A DNA stretch of 64,000 bases from Welwitschia mirabilis (GCA_051453625.1 JBOZIK010000001.1:29013138-29077137), one strand, 5' to 3'; positions 1 to 13,459 are shown, numbered from the stretch's first letter. Notes: generated by a model not told the origin, from the sequence alone. Made by a program: numbers and translations.

Positions 1-3000
1 TCTAGAACTCCTTATATTTAAAGATATCTTATGGATTCTTGAAACATATGGCATTAAGTAGTGATGGTTTAGGCCATGGTATCATAATATCATTGATCAT
101 ATAAGGCATAAGACATGTTGATTCTACCACACATTTCCTATGTTACTTCCCTTTAATGCTATATACTATTTTTTTCATGCTATAAAAAAAAAGAAAATAG
201 TTGATTAAATATTAATTATTAACCATTTAATTTTGAAATAAGTGAATATATAATAAACAAATTTTTAAAAAGAAGGCAATGTTTGAACTTTCCTTCATGC
301 TCCAATGTTGACTGCATGCCTTCCACTTTTTTGGCATGCAACCCCTTCCTTTAGCCTCACAATGATCTATCTCTCTCGAAAATCCTACTTTGACTTCATA
401 GTAATGTTTATCACTTAATATGCAGGCCTTTCCTCCCTTTTCTCTTGCATTTAACTTTAGTAACTCCTCATATAAACATCCTCCTAAGTGTGCATCATGG
501 AGAGAGATGTCCGCCTATTTACACAAAGGTAACATAGGTAAGAAAATCTATAGTCTTCTTATCCTAACATTCAAATCCATTTCTCTTAATACATAGATCC
601 ATTTCTCTTAATGCATAGGTATTTTTCTCTCTTACAGATCCTCACATAAACATTCATTTAATATTAGTTCATTTTAACTTCATATATTGTTTGAATTTCA
701 TGTTTCTATTAATATAATGCCATCTTAAAATAAATACACAACTGCAGAACACCCATGATAGGAACGTGGCATTAATAACAATGTAAAATCTCATTTTTTT
801 CAATTTTTTTTCTTTTCTTTCCTATTGTATATTTGTGTTCTATATGGTAAGGTATACCTCACCTTCTCTAATTTTATATTTTCATTTTTGTTATTTCTTG
901 TTTTTTCTTTTTCTTTTTTCCTTTTTTGTACAACATTTAGAATGTTATTATTCACATTATGGTCATTTAACTTTCCTATGAGGAAGGCAAATATAGGCTA
1001 AAAACAACATTTCAAGTGGGAATTTCATATATTTTATTATTTTGTATCTCTTTTTTATTTATTTTCTATCAATATTTTGCATATTTTTTCCCTCTAGCAC
1101 ATTGTGCATTCTCTGTAACTTTGCTATTGTATTCTCACATGTTTTCATATTTACATAAATATTAAAGAAGAAAGTAAACCATAACAACCCAATCTAGGAT
1201 TACTCTTAAGAAGCTTTTTTTTGTTTTTTTTTTTTTTTTTTTTGCTTTTGCCCCTAATTACAAAAAGACATTATATCCAAATGTTTACTTTGTTATGAGA
1301 TGTACCTATAGGACTTACATTCGAAAACCTGTGTGATGATAGTTTCTCTCACCCAGTTACTTAATTCTACAAATCAAAACTAGGTTTTCTAATTAATTAT
1401 TTTAATTAATTTACAAGTAGATATTTAAGAGTTATGGATCAGTATAACATTAGACAAGATTTCAATGAATAACACACATAAACATGTATAGGAAGTGGTC
1501 GAATAGTTGGATGCACTAATAACTTAACAATCATGTCTATGTATCCTCATCTAAAGAAACTAAGACCACACATAGTTTTATCTTAGATCTCATTCCCATC
1601 TCCACTAATACACTTGAGAATATGATAGATTAAGGTGGTCCATGTTAGTAGGCATATGTTGATCAAGCATATGGTTCACTGCAAAGGTACTACAAGAATG
1701 CAATATTTAAAATCTTAATGCTATAATGCAACTCAATAATGCATTACTTATGTCACAAGGATGCTTAGAAATGAATTGATTATACCACAAGGCATACTCA
1801 AAAATGCATTTAAAATTACACAATGCAAAATCAACATGGGTATCCAAAGCATTTTTTTCCTCTTCCTTTCTTTTATTTTTCCTTCCCTCCTTTCTTTATT
1901 TCTAATAGTGAAACCCCTAGTCGCTTGACCAAAACATCCATTAGTAATCCTTTATCACCAAGCATAAGAGACCCATCATATCTCACTCATGTCTTGGTTA
2001 GAGCCAATGGAACTGAATAATACATATTTTTCATTATAAAAATCATGCTTCATATCATCACATGATTGATGTATATATACTTCATACATTGAATTCATAT
2101 GCTTAAATATATAAGAAACACATTTAAGAATGCATACTTTAAACTCATTAAAGCATACTCGAAGCAATCATGATCATTAAGGATTATGCTAAACTTGCAT
2201 CATTGTATAATCATAATATGCATAATATAATCACATTAAATCATACTAGAATCATTCATGATTATTAGGGAATATATATTAATTTATATAAGTATCTTAT
2301 AGTAAGAAAATATTTTACTAGAATAAATATAATAACATCATTACCTAAGGAACCTATTTGAAAGTAGAGTCTAAAGTAAAAGACCAGTAGCTAGACCTAC
2401 TAAGTTATAATCATTATTTAGTATAGAGGCTTATAATTGTAATACAAATAAATTAATATCATCACATTATCTTCATCCATTAACCCTCTTATTACCTTTA
2501 AAATATTTATTTCTATTACATCCTAAAGTTTAAAAATTAAAAAGTATAAAATCATTGAATCTAAAATATCTTAAATCTCAAATAAAATCTTGCTATACTT
2601 CTACTAAATACAATATGAATATGTCAAAATAGCATAGAAATAGGTTATGAGAACTTTTAGATTAATAAAAATATAATCTACTATATAAAATATTAGTTAG
2701 ATAAAGTCTTGTAATGCTAACTATCAATAAACATTCATAATCATAAATTCATAAGGTAATATAAAACACTATTTAACTTATGCAATATAAAATAAGTAAC
2801 ACATAAATATCATTAAAGACAATTAGAAGCACACTTTAGATATTAATTGTGCTATGAAATAAGCTAAATTTAATAAGAAATAGGAAATAGAGGTAATAAA
2901 TATGAAAGATAATAAAGTTAGAATTTTAGTAATAGCTTCCTAAAAGATGTAGCTCTTAATTTTTAAGAAAATGCACAAGTATTTTTAATACATCTTTAGT

Positions 3001-5810
3001 GCCCAAACATTATATAAAAAATGGACTATCATCAATTTATATTGGAGATTATGAGACTAAGAACAATGACATGGAAGCATAGTTTTATTAGATGACTTAC
3101 AAGCACATTAAAAGTGGTTTATAATAACTATAGAAACCTATGACTTACTACTTTAACAAGGTGGAAAATGTCCCCAAGATTACACCCACAAACCCATAAC
3201 ATTCTAAAAATTATTCTCATAAAGGAAATTAGGTGCTTAAGACAAAGGAATTAAGGCATAGATATATTAGACTAATTACAAATACATGCTTTAAAAAGTG
3301 TCTTCTACATAAATGAATTAAGAACTAGTACAACATAAGTGTACCAGAACTCTATTAAATAAAAATGTTTAAAGAGAAGACAAAATTGTGAGATTTCAAA
3401 TATTAATTTCCATAATATTTTAAAATAAATGCATATGTAAAGAACAATTTTAGATGCCCATTACAATAGTGTGTGATGTTTATCTTTTATATTATTGAGC
3501 TTATCCTATGTTTGCAAAATTTAATGAAGGATAATCCTCCCATGGTAAGTACTAATTTGAAAGTGCTAATGACAATTCCTATAAGTAGAATTTTATTGTC
3601 TTAATGATATGATCATAAATTGCCTAATAATTCTAAGTACCCTTTAACATCATTTATCTTATAATTAGTAGAAATGTATAGAGATAAGGATGTATCTTAA
3701 ACTATTATATGTCACTTTTAAAGGTTGAGTTAACTAATTCAAGTACTAAACTAAAATTTATTTTGGAGATGTTTAGTATTTCTTTACTCCTTAAATGGTT
3801 CCTTCATTTTAAGATTTATAAATATGTAACACCTGGGTTTAGTTTATACATGTCTCTTTTTCTTCCATGGTTTCTACTATAGTTATTAAAAATTCATATA
3901 ATTTAATAAGCTAAAAAAATAATTAAAATGTAGACTTATTTTGGTATCATAGAACCTCAATAGCTATCTAAATTTTTGGTAAAACTTCCTAGACATAATA
4001 TGCATCAGTTAATTCTAATTTTATTGGAAAACAATGAGGTTTGAGCTAGAACATAAATAAATTCAAAATTATACTAGAACCATGTATAATAATATAATTG
4101 TATCACTCAAGAAAAATTTAGAAGTGAGTTGGTATAATCTCTATAGAACAAACTTAATAATGATAACATAATTATTAGAAATTTAACCAAATTGCTTAAT
4201 TCTATATTTTTTTAAATAAACCTATTAGAAATTACATCACAACGTTATTAATTTCTTTTGGTGATTTTTTTTGAGTTTAATGTTTTATAACTAACTTCAT
4301 AAAAATGATTTCATCTTAACTATCTAGTATTTATCATTTTAAAATAAATTTATATGAACCATTTTGTGTTATCAAATTCTTAAGAAGATAATTCCTGGTT
4401 TATTTAAGTTTAAATTTTAACATTCCATTTCTATGACTAAATTTATTTTTAATAAAATAAGCCTTTGTCCAAAGTCCTTAGAAAAACATTTTGTGAAATT
4501 TTATCATTGGTAAAGCTTATAAGGTTTAAATCATATGTAGTAAAATAACACATCCCTGTTACTTTTAGAGGTATTAATTGAACTCAAGAAAACAAAAAAT
4601 GTAATACCACATTGGACTTCTCATTTTAATTTGAATTCTTCCCATATAAATGTTTTTTGAATATACATATTATTTATGTATTTTAGTTTCTCTATGATTT
4701 TTATTTATTTTAACATAACTATAACATTACAATATAAATAAACAAGAGAAAAAAATTAATTTCCAATACTTCAAGACAAAGTGGATTCTGCTTGCATCTA
4801 CATTTAAGTGTAATTTATTATCTTTTTTATAGATAATCTTGCTTAATATGACTTCCTAATTCAAATGATAATCCAATTCTCTTAATTTTCTATAATAAAA
4901 TATCATTAAGAGGGAATTCTACACCCTAATTTGATGTAACCATTTCCAAAATTGAGTTTGAAAATATTGAAAAGGTGAGACTAGAGCTAAAGTAATAATA
5001 GGTTGGGGACATAATATCAAATGTTTCAGTTCCAAACCCTTTTAAAATAGCTACAGTCATATCAATTATAGCCTTTTCAAAATTGTGTTGGCCTCAAGGT
5101 TAAGCAATCTAATCTTTTTATCATTCTTTTGGCTATTACTAATTCAAAGGGGTATGATATCAAGGGAGAATTCTAAACTATTTCTTGATATTTTTCTTCT
5201 GATTGTCAATGCTCTTAGTATTTTCCTTGTATTTTACCTCTTTTTGTTTGGCTGCATAAAGTATAACATTAAAAAATTCATTTTACTTGTGATTAACTCA
5301 TTACAAATTATCTTGGATCAACATTGATGATTATTATAACAGACATGAGTGGCATATACAGGTGAGTTGATCCATTCTTTAATGTGAACTAAGTTATTTA
5401 TTTGAAGCTATTTTATAATTCCAAATATTGCATAAACATTAAGGTCAAGAAAAGAATAACTAATTTATCCCTTAGATTTTAACAATAAATAGGTTTTAAA
5501 AGGATTTCTTGCCTTGGATTTGTACAACACTAGAAATAATGCAACTTTTATCTTATGATTTAATTTACCTAATGTAAGAATGAGTTCATGTTAAAAGACA
5601 TTATAACCTCTTCTAAAAATGATAGTTTTTCAAACAAACAACATATATAATAACTCTACATTAACTATTGGCAAATTTAAAGGGTAGTTTCCACATTGAA
5701 GTTAAAATCTGAGTTGCAAAATAATGTTATTGGTAAATAGTCCTACATTTTCTAATGCACATATGCATTATTTTAGAGATTCAATGAACTAAATTAGATC
5801 AAGAAAGTGG
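1..5810. other. AT-rich stretch, no recognisable gene
   Basis: No reading frame here has a recognisable domain or a convincing gene structure. The short open frames, the longest near 5085-5327 on the plus strand, lack an ATG start or resemble nothing known to me. There is a poly-T run near 1217-1243. It is probably old, highly diverged repeat sequence, but I cannot assign a family. Confidence 0.6.
575..618. repeat. 22-bp tandem duplication
   Basis: Two adjacent 22-bp units, 575-596 and 597-618, differ at one base. This is a small local duplication with no evident function. Confidence 0.8.
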
Positions 5811-6062
5811 TGTTGGGTCCTTTACCATCATATCATAGCTATGAATTAGGTGGAAATTTAAATCATTTATATTTATCCACTTATTAGGCTAGGCATGAGG
5901 AATGCATACCAACAATCTACTTCTTGATTCACATGCTAAGTGCTTACATGAATTAAGAGGATACTAAGCAAACTCCAATCCAGACCAAGAGGATACTAAG
6001 CAAACTCTAATCCAGGACTAACTAATAATAATAACTTTGATATTACTAATAATAATGATAAT
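5811..6062 (-). repeat. Short LTR, copy A (3' LTR of mini-element)
   Basis: On the plus strand it begins TGTTGGGTCCTTTACCATCA and ends in a degraded form of the GATACCAA end seen in copies B and C. It aligns along its length with copies B (6836-7042) and C (7043-7249). It is longer because of an internal 32-bp tandem duplication (5955-5986 and 5987-6018). A polypurine tract lies directly upstream in minus-strand sense, as expected for the 3' LTR of a minus-strand retrotransposon. The far edge is approximate. Confidence 0.6.
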
Positions 6063-6064
6063 AA

Positions 6065-6082
6065 TCCTTTTTCTTCTTCTTC
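6065..6082 (-). other. Polypurine tract
   Basis: In minus-strand sense this reads GAAGAAGAAGAAAAAGG, ending just before LTR copy A. A polypurine tract at the 3' LTR boundary primes plus-strand DNA synthesis in LTR retrotransposons. The position supports a minus-strand element running from LTR B to LTR A. Confidence 0.55.
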
Positions 6083-6175
6083 AGTTCTCTACATTGATAT
6101 TTGAAGTGGCCTTTGATGCTTACATTAACTTCTCCTCTTAGATTTTAACCTATCATGACTCTTTTTCTAATCTTG

Positions 6176-6734
6176 TTAAGAATTCCTACCATTGCCTTTA
6201 CTACTCAAGGTAGAATCCCAAGACTTAGCTAACTTTCTTCTATGAATATTGTTATTGAAAATTAAGTGATGAACTTTTGATAACTTCAACATATGACCTC
6301 TTAATGAATTGCTTACTGCAATCAAAGTCAAATTTAACTGATTTATGATTTCATTGAATTCGTTGATGTGCTCTATAACTAATGCACCCTTAGACATCCT
6401 TAGATTACATAATTAAAACATTAGATATACCTTGTTTGGGGTCAAAGACTTATCATTCATATCTGGTAAGGTATTTATCAAATATTAAGTAGTTTTCGCA
6501 TTAATGATGTTAAACACAATGATTCATGATAATGTTAATTAGATCATCCCAAGTATCTAATGATCTAATAAAACCCAATATGCATTCTTTATATTATCTG
6601 GTTTCTTCCTTGACAGTGGTTCATGCAACTTTTTTGATATAGATAGTTCTTACATACATCTTCTAGAAACTAAAGTCAACCTCATTGAACTTGTCGATCT
6701 TGACTTTCCCTTCTTTTGATGTCATTGCTTCCAT
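6176..6734 (-). pseudogene. Decayed Copia-type gag
   Basis: Reading the minus strand from an ATG at 6734, with at least two frame changes, gives pieces typical of Ty1/Copia gag (UBN2-type) proteins: KVKIDKFNEVDFSF followed by a stop where the family has Trp, then KLHEPLSRKKPDNIKN, then TPNKVYLM, then SKGALVIEHINEFNEIINQL, then LIAVSNS. The last 73 codons (6397-6176) are open. Stops and frameshifts make it non-functional. No protease, integrase or reverse transcriptase follows before LTR copy A. The gene lies between two short LTRs, so it probably belongs to a small gag-only element that depends on another element's enzymes. Confidence 0.75.
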
Positions 6735-6835
6735 TCATCCTATATGAAATTGACCACTTTGATACTAGTTATTAATAAACAAATCAAATGTAAAAGAGAA
6801 AATCAAAGAATATATAACTTGCATGAGCCACCAAT

Positions 6836-7042
6836 TATTGGATCCATTACCATTACATAAAAAGCTATGACTTAGGTGAAAACTAGAATCCATTATATTT
6901 ACCCACTTATCAAGCTAGGTATGAGGAATGCATAATTAACAATCTTTCCCTCTATCCATATGTTAAATACTTACATAAAGTAGGAAGCCATTAAGAATAC
7001 TTGAACCTAAGACCAGCTAATAGCCATGGCTTTGATACCAAC
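6836..7042 (-). repeat. Short LTR, copy B (5' LTR of mini-element)
   Basis: About 207 bp. On the plus strand it starts TATTGGATCCATTACCATTA and ends GGCTTTGATACCAA. It aligns with copies A, C and D. In minus-strand sense it precedes the gag relic by about 100 bp, so it would be the 5' LTR. The sequence immediately after it (minus strand, TTGGTGGCTCATGC) sits where a primer binding site belongs but matches the initiator-Met site only at TTGGT. Confidence 0.6.
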
Positions 7043-7249
7043 TATTGGGTGCATTATCATCACACCAAAATCCATGACTAAGGTGAAAATTGGAATCCTT
7101 TATAATTACCCACTTATTAGGCTAGAAATGAGGACTACATATCCAATAATCTTCTTCTTAATTCACATGTCTTGTGCTCACATGAAGCAAGAAATCACTA
7201 GGGAGACTTAAACCTAAGACCATCCAATAATCATGGCTATGACACCAAT
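7043..7249 (-). repeat. Short LTR, copy C, head to tail with B
   Basis: This copy is tandem with B and of the same length and order: TATTGGGTGCATTATCATCA at its left and a GACACCAA end at its right. Tandem LTRs can arise by unequal recombination between elements. The 61-codon open frame inside it is incidental. Confidence 0.6.
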
Positions 7250-7257
7250 TATTAGTC

Positions 7258-7303
7258 CCTTTACCATCATACCAAAAGTCATGGCTTTTGGTGTTATGGT
7301 AAT
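7258..7303. repeat. Hairpin made of two opposed LTR ends
   Basis: The motif CCTTTACCATCATACCAAAAG is followed, after a six-base loop, by its near reverse complement (CTTTTGGTGTTATGGTAATGG). The repeat family switches orientation at this point: copies A-C lie to the left and copy D, inverted, lies to the right. Confidence 0.7.
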
Positions 7304-7536
7304 GGGCACAAAAATTCTACTTATCTTATAACAAAAACTAAGAAGTTTAACAAGTATGTGAGTCGTGGAGTGATAAAACTCTATGATCCCATTTCACACA
7401 AGGTAATTCACTAATTTTAAGCATATAACTAAGTAGACGAAGAGAAACTTATGAGGATTCCCTTAGTAATGGTGAGTGAAATGGGAAAGGCCCAGCATGA
7501 TAATTGGACTCCCATCAGGTTACTTGAATTGTAGTC

Positions 7537-7544
7537 TATAAAAG
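7537..7544 (+). promoter_or_regulatory. TATA box in LTR-like segment
   Basis: TATAAAAG lies inside the 747-bp LTR-like segment, in the orientation set by the primer site at 7999. The position suits a U3 promoter. This is inferred from motif and placement only. Confidence 0.35.
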
Positions 7545-7996
7545 CTTTCCTAATGCTAGACCAAGATAGAGTCCCTTAGAATGTGATGCCATAGAGGATG
7601 AAAATCCCTTGAGGCTTAGAGCCTAACATAACATGGGGTGCTATCATAGAGTCAAGCTATTTGGGAGTACAACCCCAATTGGGTAGTAAGTTTTGTTCAA
7701 GGCTAAATACATGTGAGAGACTAATATGAATAAATACTATAAGAGAAAGATGAAAATGACTTTGAAAAGAGAGTTAAAGATACTTAAAATTATTAAGAAG
7801 AAAGTGAATTAATGTCAATGCTTCATTTGAGATAGATGTGGGAGATGGAGACATCAGTCCATCGCTTGAATTTGAATAGAGAGCCGCATAGGACTCAACA
7901 GCTACAAAAGTGCCTAGGAGAGCCTGCTAGCATGGAATTATCAACTTGGTTAAGGATCATAGCATGCATTCTAGGGTGATGGTAAAGGACCCAACA

Positions 7997-8206
7997 ATTG
8001 GTATCAGAGCCATGGTTGTTGGCTGGTCTTAGGTTTGAGTCTCCCCAGTAGCGTTTCGATTCATGTAAGAACTTGGCATGTGGATTAAAGGGAAGATTGT
8101 TAGATATGTACTCCTCATTTCTAGCTCAACAAGTAGGTAAATATGATGAATTCCAATTTGTAGATAAGTCATGGCTTTTGATGTGATGGTAATAAGCCCA
8201 ATAAGT
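7997..8206 (+). repeat. Short repeat copy D, inverted relative to A-C
   Basis: About 210 bp, running from ATTGGTATCAGAGCC to GTGATGGTAATAAGCCCA. It is the reverse complement of copies B and C along its whole length. With copy C it forms a roughly 205-bp inverted repeat around 7250-7996. Confidence 0.65.
7999..8012 (+). other. Primer binding site-like motif, initiator tRNA-Met type
   Basis: TGGTATCAGAGCCA is complementary to the 3' end of plant initiator tRNA-Met, as used by most plant LTR retrotransposons. It lies two bases after a CCAACA LTR end. It is also the start of repeat copy D, so the motif may simply be part of that repeat. Confidence 0.5.
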
Positions 8207-11200
8207 AGAATATAGAGTCCTTCCTAAAATACTTAGGAAAGAACCTATAACAAATATAGTATATAAGATACTAAGCTTTTCTAAAACTTTACTATGACTC
8301 ACAAGGCATTAGGATCTATGTATTCAACTATCTAAATGTCAAATCTTACCCTAGGCTTCTAAATTTGCAATAATTAAAAAATATCATTTGTAGGTTATTG
8401 GAATTTATGTTTTTTCCTCTTCTTTTTGTAAATTTCTAGATCATCTAGACTAGACATTAAAGACAACCATGAAAAATTCTTATAATGAAATGTTTAAACC
8501 CTAGCATGGCTAGATTTTAGTTGCATCTTTTGAGATAATGCTTAGTAGTTTATCATGAAATCAATGTGTTATTTATCAAGTACTAGTAAAAATTGCATTT
8601 CAATATGTCTTGACAATTACAATAGGAATATTTACATTTATGATAGGTAGGCTTGAAACTCATGCCTAAAAGACAAATATGTTTGCATGATGTTGCAAGT
8701 AATCCATTAACAACATTATAGGAAGAATCTATAAAGGAAATCCACAGCTTTATGGTAAAATTTCCAACCTTATATTGAAATTAATATATTAAAAAGCATT
8801 CCTAGCCTTTTGATTTATTGATTAATGTGTGTAATAGAAAAGACTTAAACTGAATAAGATCAAGTTGCCATAGGATTTCTTCTACATCATATATACTCTT
8901 GGTACTATAACAAATTTTTGCTAAGTCCAAGAGTGTATATAAAAATCTTGGGCTAAGTCTTGATAATTCCTTTGCTTCATAACATGATAAAATATTTCAA
9001 TATGTTTTTCTCTAAGCACGTTATATCATTTTTGATCAAAATAAGATTAATAGAAATCCTTGAATGTTCTCTTCAAGTGCTTTCTACTAATCTTTTCTCA
9101 TTAAAATGAGATTGATACAACTCCTCGAATGTTCTCTGCAAGTGACTCTTGCTAAAGATGTAATAAACTATATTTTTTCATGTAAAGAAAACCATCTAAA
9201 ACCATTGGCCTATCTAGCTAGAGCTCTTAGTGAAGAATCCACATTATTACATGGCTAGTATCCTATCATACCTCCATGGATTGGGTCCTCTAAGTTTTTC
9301 CTCCAAGTTCTACTAGTGAAACCTTAAAGAAAAAAATGATTTGATGAGTAGTCAAACACCTTTAAATGTGGCTAAATAAATGAGACTCCTATGAACTAAA
9401 TGAAGCTTATGAAAGAGGATATTTTATACTTATCAGATGAAGGCTTTGATTTATTAAAAATATAAGGGTTATTTAATCCTTTTAAAGGTAGACAAGAATG
9501 TTGCTCATACTCTTTTAACAAAGAGACTTAAGAATACTCCCTGATTTTCATAGTTCTATAAAACCAATTGCTTACAAGTGGAGAAATTCAAACCGTGAGA
9601 TGTTCCATAAAAATGGAGGCAAAAGTACATCACACATAAAATGGAAAATAAGAGCCTTTTAAAGTATAAATGCTTAAGGCATATTGGGAAGAAGTCACCT
9701 TATTTCTAGATCTACATAATAGTCAATAAGGAATTACACAAATTTAGCTAAATACATTTTAAAATATACAATTAGCCCCAGGGTTTGAATCAAAACTTAG
9801 AAAGGGCATAAGTTCTTTTTTTAGTTATGTAAATTCTAGAGTCTCAACATTAGTGTATTACAACCTTTTGCCATTGTAACCTAATATTAAGACAAAAATA
9901 TATGTGTAAAACCTTATTATAAATACATTAATTAACTTACTAGAGATCCATACCCTTGTAATGGATAAATGGGAATAAAAATGATTCAATAATTTAAATG
10001 AGTGGATTTACTATTACTAGAAAATTAAATCAATTCATTACATCAAAATTTGAAGTGTTGCACAAATAGTATATGCACCCTTCATTTACATATCAATTTT
10101 TATTTTCTTATTTATGTATTATAGAATAAATTTTCAAAACTCTATTGGTGGATTTTTGTTTTGAAAGGCTTATTTAAATACTATCTGAGAGTTGTTCTTT
10201 TCATTCTTTTATTTGTCTTTTTTTAATAAGTTACTATGAAGTCCTTTATTTAGATTTGCCTTTAAATCAAAAGAGCCATTTATCTACTAAATAGTAACTT
10301 CTAAGTGTTATGGCAATTTTGTTGGAAAACCAATTGAATGAGAGTAAAATAATTGTAAAGACCCTTAAGAAAATTTCAAGGCTTTAAGGTTTATGTCAAT
10401 TTTAGATATTTTCATAAGTTGTGGTAATTACTTTTCCCTATTGAAAGATTTTGTTGATTATTCAGAACTTTTTAAGAAAATATCCAATGAATTAAACATG
10501 TTTGTATAGTTTGATGAATCTTTTCTAGCTTTGTAGAAAACAACTATCACCATCTAGATTATTCAATTTGGAATATTACCATCTGATTTGTATTGTGTTC
10601 TTGAAAACTCATAATAGGAAACTATGCTTTAGATTATTAACAAAAATTCATCTTTTAAAGTTACAAAATGTTTATATAAACCATAGATTCTTGAGGCCTA
10701 TAGATTAACATTGGAAGATAGAACACTCTTAAAAATTAAACCACTCTCTAGTACTCCTTTATCAATTTATGCATTAAAAAACATGTTTTCAAAGCATATA
10801 ATTCTTTCGACCAATAAAACTTCATAGATACTCCTAAAATGATTTTAAGGTATAAGGATTTATAATGCAAATAATATAGTTCAGATTCAAATTCAAACAT
10901 TAATCCAATTTTTTCCAAAAATGGATTTGCCCTTCAATGTTGAAGAAAAAAATCAAAGTTTATTCACTTTTAGAGTTCAAACATTTTCATACTATGTTTA
11001 TTCCTTGGTCATCTTCCTTTTTCTAGAATTCACCCTATCTCTATCTAGAATCAAGCATCCTCCTTCACTTTTCTAAAGATTTTCTTTTTTCAACTGCAAC
11101 ATTTTCTTCTTAAGTTATTTAGCTACAAAGTGGTAACATTCATAAATAACTTATGGCATGCAGGAATTTTTCATATATGTTTTTACCACCCTTTTAAGGT

Positions 11201-12959
11201 ATTAGGTTTAACTAAAGAACATATAAAAATTCATTAAATATTACAATTATTAAATAGTAATAAGTGTAATATAGTACCTAGATAAAAAGTGTAATGTGAA
11301 CTATAATGTAGGATTAATGGGTATCCACATCTCAAATCCATTAAACCTTTTTATTTTTCATTTTCATACTTGAAAGCTTTTATATGGCTGCTAAGATTAT
11401 AATTAAATGTTTTAATATAACTTTCAAGGCTTATGTTATGTTAGTTATATTAATGTCACATTATTATAAAATTAATGTAGTTCAGCTTTTAATTCTCATG
11501 ATCTCATTGCATTCCTTTATAATTTAATTAGTTTAACCTAATAATAATTAACACACAACATTTAATCAATAACATAATCAAATATATAACTCCATTATAT
11601 AAATTAATAATAGATAATATTTAATAATTATTTAAAAATTCTAATTAATTAAGTATTATTTACCATTTATAACATTAACACACTGTCATAATATGTATTA
11701 CTTTTATTTTAAACCGATTTTGTTTCAATATAAAATAAGGGCACCTCATCAACTAATTTCATCATGTCCTAATTAATTATTTATATTTATAAATCCTACA
11801 TAACCTTCCATGTTATGACTCTTAACATCTTAATATATTTCTTTAATTATTGTCATTTTTTTATTGTGACTCCCTGATTCACCCTTTAATTATTAAAAAG
11901 TCTTAACAAATGTATTCCTATGGATAGCATGGTTTTAGTATGGAAAATAGAAAATTAGAGACAAATTAAAATATAACTAAGGTTATGCTTATAAAATATC
12001 ACATTATAAATTTATTTAACTGTATTTATAAGTGTTTAATGTACACTAATAAGGACAATACATATACAGGACTTTTATGGTACCATAAGCATAATGAGAT
12101 ATTCACATAGATAACTAGGATGCTAAAAGTGGGGATATTATAGAAAAGAAGTAAAATAAAAGCTTATTAGTAAATTACAATAATTCCTACTTCATCATGT
12201 TTGTTGTATACAAATTATGTAAGAAAAGAGATTGTATAATGTTTAAAAATTGGAAATAACAAAATCAAGGAGGAACCAATCCCTTTATAGTAGTTCCAAT
12301 CCATGCTAGTGAAAGGTTATATAGAAACACAAGACTCAACTAATTTTATTTTAAATTTAAAAATCAGAAAAATGAAATTTTTATTTCTTTTTAAATACTA
12401 ATAAATAATAAATATGATTATTAAGCTTGTTTTATATCTTTTGAACAATATTAAGTTTTGTAAAGTTTTCCTTTAAGTTTTAAACTCTTTTGCAAATGTT
12501 TAGGCTTGATTTTTTTGTATGAATGTTTTTGGTAGGAGAGTTATTTAGATGTCATAGTAAGGTATTCTAGTTTCAAAATCTATAATCCTTCTTAGTTTCA
12601 TTATATTTGTCTTCTAAGTAAATGCAATGCTATCTTCTATTGATTCTTCATGTCACACATTTTTACTTTTATTTTCATAATTATAGTTCTTTCGTTTCTT
12701 TTAGGAATAGATACTAATGCTATAATATTATTATATGAAACTCTTTATTGTGATATTCATATTTTGTTTCCTTTTTTTTCTAATTTTTTGAAATAGACAT
12801 TTCTATCCTCTTGTAATTTCATGAAGTTGCTATGAGAAACTATAAGTTACTAAACATTCATCTCTTCACACGTAATATATATATATATATTAACTCTTTC
12901 CTTTCCCTCCTTTCCAAGGAAACTGTGACTAGATTAAAAAATAAGAATTACAATATTAC
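8207..12959. other. AT-rich stretch, no recognisable gene
   Basis: I see no coding signal and no retrotransposon domain in either strand. It contains a degenerate tandem duplication at 9036-9157 and an (AT)n run near 12875-12891. It is probably old repeat sequence beyond recognition by eye. Confidence 0.5.
9036..9157. repeat. Degenerate tandem duplication, about 61 bp
   Basis: Two successive units (about 9036-9097 and 9098-9157) share AAAATAAGATT-like and GAATGTTCTC(T)TCAAGTG-like blocks in the same order and spacing. No function is evident. Confidence 0.55.
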
Positions 12960-13459
12960 AATCAATTCAAGTATGCTAGCTCTTTCTTAGAATAGCACAG
13001 CTTCTTTCAACAAAATTTTTAGTCAGCAGCATATATTTTGAATTTGCCAATGATGAGAAATGATCAAAACATCTTCAAGACTTCTCCTCTAATCCTCTAT
13101 TCACAGGCCTTAAGCCTTGATTACCTCTACTTCTCTATGATAGAGTGATATTGGCACTCATAGATAAGTTATGAAACTGTGATTTCTGGCCTGTGAAACT
13201 TAGAGTTGACATGATAGCGATGCAAATCTAAAGAGTTTATCTTCAACAAAAGAAGATAACTTCCTTCTCAAGATAGTAAAAGGGAGTTCATTGAGATCTA
13301 AGGCCTTTTATCTTGGAGATCTTATAGTGTTCCTTAGATTTCATGATTGGTCCAGAATTTATAAAACCAGATTTGATTTATTTATTTGGTTCTATGTAAG
13401 AGTTGTACTCCAAATTTTCTAGCAATGAAAAATCTCAAATTTCATTCAAAGAAAAAAAA
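12960..13459 (+). mobile_element. LINE 3' tail fragment
   Basis: The sequence ends with AATTTCATTCAAAG and an A-rich tail at 13440-13459. This resembles the ends of the other LINEs in the window (near 14705 minus, 41620 plus, 53780 plus). No coding domain is visible, so this would be a short 5'-truncated copy. The left boundary is a guess. Confidence 0.4.

Larger units (their letters stand above)
7250..7996 (+). mobile_element. LTR-like segment followed by primer binding site
   Basis: The left end (TTAGTCCCTTTACCATCA) and right end (TGATGGTAAAGGACCCAACA) are imperfect inverted repeats. The right end closes with CA, then two bases, then TGGTATCAGAGCC, which is the standard spacing for an LTR and an initiator-Met primer site. 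A TATAAAAG box lies at 7537-7544. It may be a solo LTR with part of its leader. Alternatively, it is unrelated sequence trapped between inverted copies of the short repeat. No coding relic lies downstream. Confidence 0.45.

Noticed and set aside
5085-5327. 80-codon hydrophobic plus-strand open frame
   Set aside because: No ATG at the start, T-rich DNA gives Leu/Phe/Ile by chance, and there is no gene context.
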